Of a stretch of DNA of 64,000 nt, positions 24,343 through 35,674 are shown one piece after another (position 1 is the first letter of the stretch; each line of letters opens with the position of its first letter). This DNA is from Siphonodentalium dalli (taxonomy: Eukaryota > Mollusca > Scaphopoda > Gadilida > Siphonodentaliidae). The stretch covers positions 157,551,465 to 157,615,464 of the forward strand of contig CP136068.1 of assembly GCA_032622095.1 (NCBI GenBank). Direction: 5' to 3'. The notes beneath the pieces are model-generated. The model made no database searches. It was not told where the DNA came from and saw only the letters and a list, made by a program, of their open reading frames with translations. The position numbers were made by a program, and so were the translations under genes.

Positions 24343-25953
24343 ATGAATCCACAAATACAAATGGAAGGTCTAAATGAATTAGTCGACTCACTTAGAGTCA
24401 CAATCCAAGGCCTCGAAGTTCAACTCGCGCGTGCATCACAAAAAGCAGATAACGACGCAAAAGACCTAAAACAACAACTCAAGGATAGCACAAGACTAAT
24501 GGAAAAACAAATGCAACAGAACAACATCCTAACACAACAAATTATAGAATTGAATAAATCTCAGACAAAAACAAACACCAAATCTAAATCCACTAAAACA
24601 AGCAAAGCCAAAAATAATCTAATCAAATCACCACCCAAACCACCCACTTCAATAACTACACCAAACGCAAACAACCTCAAACCAACCACCATCATCATCA
24701 ATGCAGACATACATCACGAACACGATGATCCCGAAATATCGGGAATCAAAATATTCTCTACCACAGAGGCAATACTCTCTCCCATTAGAGAAGCAAACAT
24801 GCAATCTGATGATGAAGATTTCACAATAGTCCTAACGAACAAGAAGAAACGCAATATGGAAACACCCAGCCCCTCAAGCTCTTCGTCATCAACACCAAGG
24901 GTGTGCAAACGTAGATTAAACCGTTCCTTACCTCATCCAACCCAAAACCAAACAGCCAAACCCGCCACTACAAACAACGCCCAAAACAACAACAGCAACA
25001 ACAAACGACCAGCCACCCTTTTTGTAGACAACCCAACTCAAAATATGCTCAACAACCCATGGGAACTCCACGGTATTCTAGGGTCAAAGTACCCTATTAA
25101 AACGCAGAAAACCAAACGATCTAACCTACTAGTATACCCTTCTAACGAAGAAACTCGCATCTTTCTTATAACAAAGGCCCATTTGGAAATCAATGCGCTG
25201 AAACTATCGAACACAAAATTCAGGCCAACTAAGGGACAATTTACTCCACTCAATGAGAACCTATTCGTGGTAATATGCGGGGTCCACACTAGTATAACAG
25301 AGGGGGAAATAATCAAAGAGATCGGCTCTGAATTCGAAGCTAAACGACTGATATCATCAAAACACGGTGACCAACCTACTTTCAAAATTAAAGTCAGATG
25401 CCCTACGAAACAAGCAAAAGACAAACTTCTGAAGGGGGTTCGTCTGGGCAGCAACAAATCCAAGTCTCTAGTCCTAGACTATAAACCACAGGCCCATGTA
25501 ACTCAATGTTTCAAGTGCCAATCATTCCACCACACAGCTAAATTTTGCGACAACGAATTCGAAACTTGCAAACAGTGCGCGGGCCCTCACGACCATAAAG
25601 AATGCCCAATTATAGAAGACGAAGCTAAATGCGCCAATTGTGATGGGAACCATCCAACCACATACAAGGGGTGCCCCAGATATATAGAGGCAGTTAAACA
25701 AGCAGAGTACAAAAAATTATCTTACGCAACGATCACACAAAAACCAGCCGAAACGTCAGACGCACTTAGATTGGCAAATACGCTATATGCATGCCTTTTT
25801 GAATCCCACAAACTAAGGTACCATAACGCCGACCAAGCAGACAGTAAAATAATGCAAACAATTCAAAACAATGTAAACAAATATTATAAAACAAACATAA
25901 CAGCAAGCATAATGCAATTTCACGACAAGAACATAGATAAGCAAAGTAAGTAG
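24343..25953 (+). CDS. Jockey-type LINE ORF1 (Gag-like nucleocapsid protein)
   Basis: A complete 536-residue frame starting MNPQIQMEGLNELV. Residues 10-75 are heptad-rich and likely coiled coil (VQLARASQKADNDAKDLKQQ). Residues 75-240 are a Thr/Asn/Lys-rich low-complexity stretch. Residues about 245-375 form a compact domain (NPWELHGILGSKYPIKTQKT), as in other Jockey/I-type Gags. Then come three Cys/His knuckles: CFKCQSFHHTAKFC (389-402), CKQCAGPHDHKEC and CANCDGNHPTTYKGC. The protein is expected to bind the element RNA in cytoplasmic particles. ORF2 follows at once, its frame already open across the ORF1 stop, suggesting coupled translation. Confidence 0.9.
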   Translation: MNPQIQMEGLNELVDSLRVTIQGLEVQLARASQKADNDAKDLKQQLKDSTRLMEKQMQQNNILTQQIIELNKSQTKTNTKSKSTKTSKAKNNLIKSPPKPPTSITTPNANNLKPTTIIINADIHHEHDDPEISGIKIFSTTEAILSPIREANMQSDDEDFTIVLTNKKKRNMETPSPSSSSSSTPRVCKRRLNRSLPHPTQNQTAKPATTNNAQNNNSNNKRPATLFVDNPTQNMLNNPWELHGILGSKYPIKTQKTKRSNLLVYPSNEETRIFLITKAHLEINALKLSNTKFRPTKGQFTPLNENLFVVICGVHTSITEGEIIKEIGSEFEAKRLISSKHGDQPTFKIKVRCPTKQAKDKLLKGVRLGSNKSKSLVLDYKPQAHVTQCFKCQSFHHTAKFCDNEFETCKQCAGPHDHKECPIIEDEAKCANCDGNHPTTYKGCPRYIEAVKQAEYKKLSYATITQKPAETSDALRLANTLYACLFESHKLRYHNADQADSKIMQTIQNNVNKYYKTNITASIMQFHDKNIDKQSK

Positions 25954-25955
25954 AC

Positions 25956-28768
25956 AGTGAAACACGAACGTGTCAAATAACCTCTACAACCTATTATCCT
26001 CCATACGCGGCCCAGAGCAACCTTAATATAGCACACATCAACGCCAACAGCATCAGGGCCCGCAAACAGGAACTAGTCGAATATGCAGAAGAAAATAAAA
26101 TAGACATACTCACAGTTAACGAAACCAAACTAGGTAAGGACACTAAATTTTCATTCCCAGGCTTTAATACACATAGGAAAGACAGATCCTCCGCGGGGGG
26201 TGGGGTCGCAATTCTAGTAAGGCACCACATAAAATACACCATTATCAACACATCAGAACTTACGGACGAAGTCATCGCAATCGAAACGACAATCAGTAAT
26301 AGGAAAACAGCTATAGTTTCACTATACGTACCCCCTAGCAAACCCCCCCTCAACTCTCAACATTCAAATTTTTCACCGATAAATTCAAAAATTGTATCTT
26401 TTTGGGAGACCTTAACGCCAAACACATTGTGTATAAATGCAGCAAAACCAATCCATACGGGGACGCCCTTTTCAACATAACCGAAGACCGAGAACTAGTG
26501 TTACTCAATAACAAAGGCATCGCGACCCACCATAACATAGCGACCAGATCCTGGGATATATTAGATTATGCTTTTGCCACGCCATCAATTGCAAAAACCA
26601 TACACAAATGCAAAATAGGATTTGATATAGGGAGTGACCACTACCCAGTCGAACTCTATATAACAAATGCTAAACCACAACACAATAAAGTTATTCTCAA
26701 AAGAAACCTCAGAAATGCAAATTGGGACAAATTTAGGGAATTAATCAACGTAAACATCGACAAGACAGAAATTAAATCTCCAAATGACATTGAGATGGCA
26801 GCCAAAACAATATCTGATATTATTAAGGATGCCATTGACATAGCATGCCCAAAAAAGAAAATTAAGCAAAATACTTGGAGGGTATCAAGGGAAACATTAG
26901 ATTTAATTCACCTTAAACGCAAAACATGCAGATTAATGCAAAAGCATCCCAAAGACTCAGAGTACAGAACCATGTATAATAACCTAACCAGACAAGTAAA
27001 TAAAGCAGTTAAACGGGAAAAAAGGGAATCTTGGGAAAGGGTTACCACCGAACTTGGGGAAAGACAACTAGATGGGAAATTCTGGAAAACATTCAAAATT
27101 CTAACTAGCCAAGCCACCTCCAATAACAATGACAAACCGCTCAAAAACGAGGCCGACGAATCATTCACAAACAACAAAGACAAAGCCAAAATTTTTGCGA
27201 CGTAATTAAAAAACATCCACAAAACCCACCAGGGGGACCAATTTGATGGGAAATTCAGGAAAAAAGTAATTGAACATGTAAGACAATATAAACAAACTTA
27301 CGGTTCCTTAAAATACCCCATACCAGAGGCAGATGACAAGCATATACTGGCAACTCCCATCTCCTCCCTAGAAATTCAAGACTGCCTCAAGCGTGCGAAA
27401 CCAAACAAAGCCCCCGGGGACGACGAATTAACCTTCGGCATAATCAAACAAGGCCCCAAATCACTGTTCGATAGATTAGAACTAATATATAACAAATGTC
27501 TACAGCACGGATACTTCCCTAAATCCTAGAAATCCGCTATTGGGGTGATGATTCCAAAACCGGGCAAAGACCATAAAATAGCTACCAGCTTTAGACCAAT
27601 CAGCCTACTTCAGTGTACGGGTAAACTTTTTGAAAGAATCATCAGCACTAGATTATTATCCTACTTAGAGAATACAAACTTTTTAAATAAATTTCAACGT
27701 GCATATCGTAAAGGCAAAGATGGAACCGAACACATCTACAGAATAGTTGAAGATATGCGCACAGCATTGGGTCGTGATTGGGAGGGGGCCGCCATTTACT
27801 TGGATGTAGAAAAGGCCTTTGACTCCGTGTGGCACCATGGCCTTCGCTACAAACTAAAAACAACAACCGACATACCCACCAAAATGTTACGACTCATATC
27901 ATCATTTCTCATGCACAGATCTATCAAAGTTAGGGTGGGTGACGAAATCTCAGACAATGTTGACCTCAAAGCAGGTACTCCTCAAGGGTCAGTCCTAAGC
28001 CCGCTACTTTTCCTAATATACGTCAATGACATCCCCCACAATCCACTTCATAACATACAAATATCACAATTTGCCGACGATCTGGGCCTTTGGACCACCG
28101 GGGAAAACACCAAAACGCTGGAATTAAGATTACAAAAACAACTTAATGACCTGGAAATATGGTGTTCTAAATGGCGCATCAAACTCAACGCCAAAAAAAC
28201 TCAGTTAATTGTATTTAGTAGAAAACATACTAAAGGCAAACTAAATTTATCCATCTTTGGGGAAACTTTCGAACAAACCCAGGAAGCAACTCTATTAGGC
28301 ATAACCCTCGACAGCAGATTATCTTTTCACCCCCATATTAAAAACATCTCGACCAGGGCCTCCCAAAGAATTGGGCTATTAAGGATGCTCAGGGGCACCT
28401 CATGGGGACTCAATCCAGAAACCCTGATTAAACTTTATAAGCAATTTATACGACCAATTATGGAATATGGGGCCATAATAACAGCCGATCTTCCTAAATC
28501 CACACTCAACAAACTCCAAATTATACAGAATAAAACATTAAGAATGGCCCTTCAGGAAAACATACGTACCCCCATCAGAACGTTACATGATACAGCCGAT
28601 ATACCTACTATCCGCGTCAGATTACAAGTACTAGCCGCAAACAGTCTTATAAGACTACAAGGCAGTACTTTAGTCGACGAACTAGAACTTAGGAAAACTT
28701 TACTCACCAAAGACAAAACAAAAGCAGCTGGCCGGCGAGGCGAAGTTGGTTCTGGTTCACCGGAATAA
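25956..28768 (+). pseudogene. Jockey-type LINE ORF2 (APE endonuclease and reverse transcriptase), broken
   Basis: The endonuclease opens with LNIAHINANSIR near 26022, followed by VNETKLGKD, GGVAILVRHH and, after a frameshift near 26345-26395, GDLNAKHIVYKC and SDHYPVEL, so the catalytic Glu, Asp/Asn and His motifs are visible. A second frameshift lies near 27205. Then come IQDCLKRAKPNKAPGDDELT, a stop at about 27527 (TAG where Trp is expected), IPKPGKDHK and SFRPISLLQCTGKLFERI. The RT palm has YLDVEKAFDSVWHHG, GTPQGSVLSPLLFLIYVNDI and FADDLGLW, all catalytic aspartates present. At least two frameshifts and one stop inactivate it. Confidence 0.88.
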
Positions 28769-30114
28769 ACCCCTCAATGGTCATGCCATCACTCCCCCAA
28801 TCCAACGAACACTTCCCAATCAACATAAAAAATAGACTTATCTCATAAAATTCATAAAACGCTAGGTCGATCAAGTTACTAACACAGTTCAATCAAAAGG
28901 AAAGTAAGTATACAAGTAGTCATCACATTATCGAGTCAGCCCCACCAGGAAGACATGTAATTATGAATTATGTTTCAACAGGGCTCGATGAGACGTACTG
29001 CTCATCGACAGGATATCACAGTGAATTGGCCACGCCCTCTCTGCAGTAAAGCAAGCCCTAAATAAAACCCACTGGTAATACTCAGCTTAAACAACCTATT
29101 GGGTATGTACTAACCCATGTATGCAACATCCGCAATATCGACCGTCTAACAAGACTAACATAATATTAAAACGTAGGGTAGCGGGCTCCGGCTCTAGATG
29201 GCTCCTTGGGCGCTGATGAATGTCCTCGGGCGGCATAGATACCCTTTTGGTGGCCGTATTATAAGCCATTGAGCAATTATCTCTTTCAAAATGACTAACC
29301 TGCTAACTCTTTAACATAAAACTTATAGTATTACCCCGCACACCAAATACAATGTGTACAGGCTGGCACAAGATTATCCCGAGCCTGCCTTTACGCGTTG
29401 TTAGTTGTTTGCCTGTGTGGTCGCAGTATAAGCTATCAATATAATCTCCCTCAACTGACTTACTACCACATATACAAACTTAAACACATGTTCTCAAACA
29501 CGCCCGTACATACACGAAGACACAATACTAGCAACAACAGTCGATACCCAATCCTCAGAGACATATCACCAACAGTCTGGCCTCAGCTGCGTCCTCATCT
29601 GTGCAACAACACAACCAGGTCAACGGGCTCTGAGACTCACACAGGAGTGTAAGGCGGGCATTGCACCACCGAGAGTTGGGGAGCCCCGACCGACCTTAAG
29701 TCAACCGGCCGGCATTGCACACCCTTCCTAGAGTTGAGCCCGTAGTATAAGCCCTGAATATAACAGACTAAGGCAACGGAGTTCAAGCATGCACCAACTT
29801 GGACACTAGTTTACAACAAACCACTAAATAAAAAGATATCAACTAAGTTAAACCAACATAACTCGTATTACAATCAAGGTAAGTCTTCTCGCTGGTCCGC
29901 TTTTGGAATGGGGGGGGGGCTTTGCTTCCTGCCAGGGTGGCATGAAACCCATACTCCACAAGCAAGCATCAAATGACTAGGAAACACTCACAACCAAACT
30001 CAACAAACGCTCTTCAGCGGCACTATATCACTCAACTGTGGGTTGTAGGAGAGGGCTTACAGCCCTTTCAAATCTTCTCGGGGGGATCTTCCCAAACCCA
30101 AACTCCAAACTCTT
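28769..30114 (+). other. Jockey-type LINE 3' region
   Basis: Non-coding. Has several ATAAGCC-type motifs, a G10 run near 29911-29920 and the terminal AAACCCAAACTCC-like repeat. No open frame with a domain. Confidence 0.6.
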
Positions 30115-30944
30115 CCGTTAATTATTTTGCGACTCGTTCGCTTCTATTACGGATTTCTCCAGGATTCAAAATTTGAAGAGCTTTGGCTCCAAACAACAGA
30201 TATATGTGAACTGAATGCCATCGATGACTCTATCCATTTCAATATTTAGTTATCTTTATTTAGATGGTCTCCTTTTGGTGACTTCACTTACGCCCGTGTA
30301 ATACGCGGGTGTCCTACATATTACATTGTAATTCAACCGTTAATTATTTTGCGACTCGTTCGCTTCTATTACGGATTTCTCCAGGATTCAAAATTTCTTT
30401 CAAGAGATATTTCGTTCTTAAATTTCTTCAGGCAGTTTCTGTAATAAATTTACATCTGCCACTTTTATCTTTCTCGATAGTTTCTAAGACTTCACTTACG
30501 CCCGTGTAAAGAGCGGGTGACCTACATCTTACATTGTGAATCCCACGTTACTTCTTATGCGATTTGTTCGCTACTCTTACGGATTCCACCATTATTCACA
30601 ATTCCTTTCAACAAATAATACGTTTTTCCATTTTTGAAGCAGTTTCTGTAATTTATTTACATATGCCAAATTTGATTTTCTCGGTAGTTTCTAAGGCTCG
30701 TTCTTATATACCAATGTTTTTACCATTATTTGTATTCTGTTCTATGTTATTCTTTTTCCTATTAATTTATTCATTTTGTCATTAAAGGGACAATGATGAT
30801 TTGGTTCATGAATAAGCCGTCTGGCGAAACGCCCGTTCTGGTAGTAAGTATCGGGACCCTCCTGGTCTTGGCTGAACCCGTCGGGCCTCATGACCAGGAC
30901 TGAGTCAAACCCCCGTTTAAAAAAAAACAAAAAACAAAAAAAAA
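30115..30944 (+). repeat. 3' region of Tx1-like copy 1, with a 230-bp tandem duplication
   Basis: After the Jockey element the host LINE resumes. A block running from GAAGAGCTTTGGCTCC to TTCAAAATTT occurs once before the break (ending at 24233, completed at 30115-30172) and again at 30173-30402. Copy 2 has only one such block (33698-33920). The rest consists of two diverged units of about 208 bp, each starting ACTTCACTTACGCCCGTGTA, then a structured 3' end and an A-rich tail. Confidence 0.85.
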
Positions 30945-31140
30945 GAAGATTCATCGTTTTTCGCCACGCAACCTACGCAGAAAGCTGAATTATATCTATG
31001 TTTCTGTGAGTGTATTGTGTGCGTTAATACGGATTTCTCACCCAGGTTCCAGGCCTCGGGAGCATCCAGGATGTGGCTGGGAATTTTACTGCAGCAGTCA
31101 ATTCAGGTCGTATAACATCACGCCCCAGCACGTGCACACA

Positions 31141-32451
31141 ATGGCTGTTCATACTGATGGCGTCCTTTGGCGTCCTTCACCAGTTTTATTCGGGCCCACT
31201 AATGCCTCACCACCGTTGTGTTCCGATGATGTGGCGGGTAATGTCCCATCCGTTCTCATAGAAAGCTTAGATCCTTTAGATCCCTACAAAGATTTATACC
31301 TTCCTGCAAATCGGAAAATTCCCGACGACGTTCGAGGGGATCTTCTAGAGCGCACAGTAAGTGCCAACATTCGTGGGGTTAACCCCGGTAGGATCACAGC
31401 GGCTTCTTTAGCGGACAAAGTTCTTGCCGAGATGCCAGGTTCAAATATTACCGCCATTTATCGTGGAAGGTCCATCCGGGATTGGAAAATCGTTTTCGTC
31501 AACAAGGTGGACGTTGAAAAATTCATCCAACTTCAGGAATTCCAACCTTACGGTGATGACTTATTTGTGGGATGGTCGGGTTCCCGTCAACGGGTCACCA
31601 CAATACGTGTCAACTGGCTACCTTACCATGTACATCACGGAAACGTGTACGAACAATTATGTGGTTTCGGGGAAATAACATACATGGGATATGATTCCTT
31701 TTACAAATAAGGCCATAAAATTGCAAACGGGGTACGGATTTTGAAGGCAAAGCTATCTGTGGAAGACTTCCAGGCCTTTCCCGATTTTATAGAGGTGGAG
31801 GGCCACACCGGATTGGTGACTGTGGTCGGACGCCCCCCCCCCCCTCTGTGCCTGCGATGTCGGGGGAGGGGCCATATTAGGGCCACCTGCCCTCAGGGTA
31901 AACCTAGTTCGTATGCCGGTGCTGCTGGCCGTAACCCGGAGGATGATGAGAGGGAAGCTCCCACGGGGGGTAAGGATGTGCAGACCACGGATGTGCCGGA
32001 CACACGCACCCCCCCTGGTGAGGATTATTCCGTGCCGCCAGTCTTGTCTCTGTCCCAGTTTCAAGCTCAGTTCGACAATGCAATTCCGCCCACTGGGGAT
32101 ATTCGGCCCAGTTTGACTGATTTTGCGGACGATCTTCCTGCTCCACCACCGGAAGTATTGAATTTTCATACTCCTGCGGGAGACGTTTTAGCAGTGTCAG
32201 GGGGCATTGAGGTGATGGACACTTTCGCCCCCCGGCCAAGCGATTCACGTAAACGTGCCCACGACCATTCAGACGACGAAACAGACAATAAGAAATTGGT
32301 TGTGGTTGTCAATCACGACCTCGCCGCCTCCGAGGACCCCCTCTTTTGTGATGGAACTGGTTCCTCGTCGGACCCCGGTACCATCACGGGAGATGAGAGT
32401 TCTCTCGGAGACGGCGTGGTTGAGGATTCAGATGTTTTGTCGGACACTTAA
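31141..32451 (+). pseudogene. Tx1-like LINE ORF1 (copy 2), one in-frame stop
   Basis: A 436-codon frame from MAVHTDGVLW to the stop after DSDVLSDT, interrupted only by TAA at 31708-31710, where copy 1 has CAA (Gln). Residues about 105-190 (DWKIVFVNKVDVEKF, VGWSGSRQRVTTIRVNWLP) look like an RNA-binding Gag fold. Residues about 236-249 are the CCHC knuckle CLRCRGRGHIRATC. The C-terminal 170 residues are acidic and Pro/Ser-rich, including a basic patch DSRKRAHDH. A readthrough or repair of one base would be needed for a full product. Frame retention in a LINE that has lost its enzymes suggests ORF1 was useful until recently. Confidence 0.87.
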
Positions 32452-32849
32452 TTCATACCATTATTATGCTTACAAACTTAAACTCAACAAACTCAACTAT
32501 GTTTGCAACGACTCGGATTAGCCCCCAGATTATGACGACTCTTCTTGATTGGCACTTGACCGCGGATTTGTCCACGACTGCCGGCCTTGTCTACTTCTTT
32601 CCATTTATGCCGGACTTATTATGGTCTGGCAGTTACTCAGGGTATGGTTGTATCGTTTCCTATTATTTAGGTATTGTATGGTTTCGTTTACGTCCGTGCT
32701 TATTGTTTTTTATTTATTTCGGTACATTTTGCTTTATTTATTTATCTTATATTTTCCTTATTTCTGATATGTTTAGTTTTGTTGCTTGTGTTCAGTTCTT
32801 CCCTTATTTGCCCCAACATGGGTGGGATTAAAATATCTTGTGTGATGCT

Positions 32850-33772
32850 CCAATTACTGTAGACGAGCTTTTGGAGGCCATTAAGGGTTTGGCACGTGGC
32901 CGTGCACCGGGCCTGGATGGTTTGGGGTGGATTTTTATTCCACCTTCTCCCACCTCTTATTACCCACATTATTAGTCCTGTATAATAATTGTTTTCTTAC
33001 AAAATTGCCCCTCTCATTACGTACATCACTGATTACGCTCCTGCCCAAGGAACCGACCCATCCCGAAATTCCCTCAAACTATCGTCCCATCAGTTTGTTA
33101 AATGTCGAACTTCCAAGGATATGTACCGACATCTTTTGCAATCGGTCATTTCTCTGCCTTCACTAAGGCTCAAATACCCACAATTGCCTTTTAATTTGGT
33201 ATGGCACAATCTTCATAACCCCGCCATTGATCCTCTGGTTCGGGGTATCATGTATCGTTTAATACATGGGGTTCTTTATACGAGAGATAGATTAGCAAAA
33301 TACTATGGACAAAGGGTAATCAAAAACTGCCCTTTGTGCCTCCAATTTCCGGAGAACGTAGAGCATCTTTTCGTTAATTGTTCAGGCACTTTGGGACCTC
33401 GTCTTTGGTTGGCTCAAACCTCTAATACCGCATGAACGGTTTCGCACACACCTTGGGTTTATTCGGTTTTTGTTAATTCGAGCCCGTGATCCGAATCATC
33501 GAGCATTAGCGCTCGTTCTCATTACTGAAGCCGTGGCCACTATTTGGCTCTTTAGAAACCACATACATCATGCTCAAAAATTCCTTCAAACACGGCCGAC
33601 GGTTTCTCAACCATCACACGTATTTATTTTGCGATATTTATCCCGGATCCGCACTCACGTACTCATTGACAAATTACGTATGTCCCTCACTTCTTTTGAA
33701 GAGCTTTGGCTCCAAACAACAGATATATGTGAACTGAATGCCACCGATGACTCTATCCATTTCAATATTTAG
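32850..33772 (+). pseudogene. Tx1-like LINE ORF2 remnant (copy 2)
   Basis: Same architecture as copy 1: RT N-terminal remnant (ITVDELLEAIKGLARG, RAPGLDGLG, then a frameshift near 32930, LLPKEPTHPEIPSNYRPISL), the deletion joint at NVE, then the C-terminal domain. CPLCLQFPENVEHLFVNC is intact. A deletion near 33386 shifts the frame, so the last 100 codons are in another frame. No endonuclease, no catalytic palm. Confidence 0.83.
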
Positions 33773-34337
33773 TTATCTTTATTTAGATTGTCTCCTTTTG
33801 GTGACTTCACTTACGCCCGTGTAATACGCGGGTGTCCTACATATTACATTGTCATTCAACCGTTAATTATTTTGCGACTCGTTCGCTTCTATTACGGATT
33901 TCTCCAGGATTCAAAATTTCTTTCAAGAGATATTTCGTTCTTAAATTTCTTCAGGCAGTTTCTGTAATAAATTTACATATGCCACTTTTATCTTTCTCGA
34001 TAGTTTCTAAGACTTCACTTACGCCCGTGTAAAGAGCGGGTGACCTACATCTTACATTGTGAATCCCACGTTACTTCTTATGCGATTTGTTCGCTACTCT
34101 TACGGATTCCACCATTATTCACAATTCCTTTCAACAAATAATACGTTTTTCCATTTTTGAAGCAGTTTCTGTAATTTATTTACATATGCCAAATTTGTTT
34201 TTCTCGGTAGTTTCTAAGGCTCGTTCTTATATACCAATGTTTTTACCATTATTTGTATTATGTTCTATGTTATTCTTTTTCCTATTAATTTATTCATTTT
34301 GTCATTAAAGGGACAATGATGATTTGGTTCATGAATA

Positions 34338-34886
<549 letters not shown>

Positions 34887-34924
34887 ACTGTCTGATCACT
34901 TATCAGAAACTCAACGGCGAAAAC

Positions 34925-35281
34925 CGGTTTCCACACAGTTGCCACGGCACAAAAATCTAAAGCGCACCTTACAACGACACCATGAGCAAGGAATTCCGAT
35001 AACTCGTCTTTGGTATGGGAACTTGAAAGTAGTTTTTGCATGGAAACATTCGAATTTTTTGTGCTGCTAGTGATATGGTTGCTCACACTTGGCTTATTTC
35101 CAAGTCTCCTTATTCTCGTTGTCGTCTTCAGTGAGTTTTCAACATCGTAGCGATCGAATATCACATGACACTCATCAAACTTAGCAAAATACTTCTTGTC
35201 CATGTTATCATAGAAGTGTTGAGCTAAGTCCCCACACGTAGTGACGGATACAGGCGTGTGGAGCGCTTGAACTTCAGCCAT
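34925..35281 (-). pseudogene. Fragment of an unknown invertebrate protein family
   Basis: Minus-strand frame starting MAEVQALHTPVSVTTCGDLA. The stretch HVIFDRYDVENSLKTTTRIR, followed by VSMQKLLSSSHTKDELSEFL, resembles a family I have seen expanded in mollusc and cnidarian genomes (FDRYD...SLK..TR then hTKxELxEFLA). Its function is unknown to me. Homology appears to end near 34970; the rest of the frame runs into LINE/histone 3' flank and stops at 34883. It lies between the H3 copy and the family A LINE, so it may be a retrocopy or carried by an element. Family recognition is from memory and is uncertain. Confidence 0.45.
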
Positions 35282-35640
35282 GGCGTCGACAATTGCAACC
35301 CTCTCAGACTTCCGGTGTAAACAAGAAATGTCAAATTGTTTCTGTCTTCAAGTTATGCGTGTTTTCTCGAAAATCGGACAAGGTATCGATGTTTGAATAT
35401 GTTCTAGTGTTTGCGGAATTTCTCAGGTACAAGATGGTGACAAGATCAAGATTCGCTTAACCGGTATGTTTGGACTGTGCCGGTATGATGTTTCTTCATT
35501 TCAATATTATCGTAATCATGCTTAATGATATAGCCACCATTACCCCCTGTCCAAATTGGCCAATGAACTGTACTCACGTGTACGCTGTCAGTACAGAAAT
35601 TCTCGTCGTGTGAAATCGTCACGCTTGATCAACTGTTTAG
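35282..35640. other. Gene-free stretch, possible LINE 5' UTR
   Basis: No gene seen. Directly precedes the segment shared by both family A copies (from about 35648), so part may be the 5' UTR of the LINE. Confidence 0.4.
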
Positions 35641-35674
35641 GGGATTCCCCGATGACATTCAATAACCAGCGGTT

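Larger units (their letters stand above)
24234..30114 (+). mobile_element. Jockey-type LINE inserted in the Tx1-like LINE 3' region
   Basis: A 5.88-kb insertion with a 9-bp target duplication (24225-24233 and 30115-30123). It has a short 5' UTR, ORF1 with three CCHC knuckles, ORF2 with endonuclease and RT, and a 1.3-kb 3' region ending CCCAAACCCAAACTCCAAACTCTT without a long poly-A. It is nearly full length. ORF1 is intact but ORF2 is broken, so it is not autonomous now. Confidence 0.88.
21287..30944 (+). mobile_element. Tx1-like LINE, copy 1, internally deleted and interrupted
   Basis: Starts with GAAGATT-CATC at the break in the H3 5' UTR and ends in an A-rich tail at 30944, where copy 2 begins. 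Without the nested Jockey element (24234-30114) it is about 3.5-3.8 kb. Order: 5' UTR, ORF1, a T-rich linker, a short RT N-terminal remnant, the ORF2 C-terminal domain and a long 3' UTR with internal repeats. The endonuclease and the RT catalytic core are absent. ORF1 with a CCHC knuckle, and RT text EFYSTF, indicate the Tx1/L1 branch, several of whose families are known to be site-specific. Confidence 0.85.

Noticed and set aside
32466-32831. Hydrophobic 121-codon frame after the Tx1-like ORF1
   Set aside because: It is T-rich linker sequence. Conservation with copy 1 only reflects recent common origin, and an overlapping frame is equally open.
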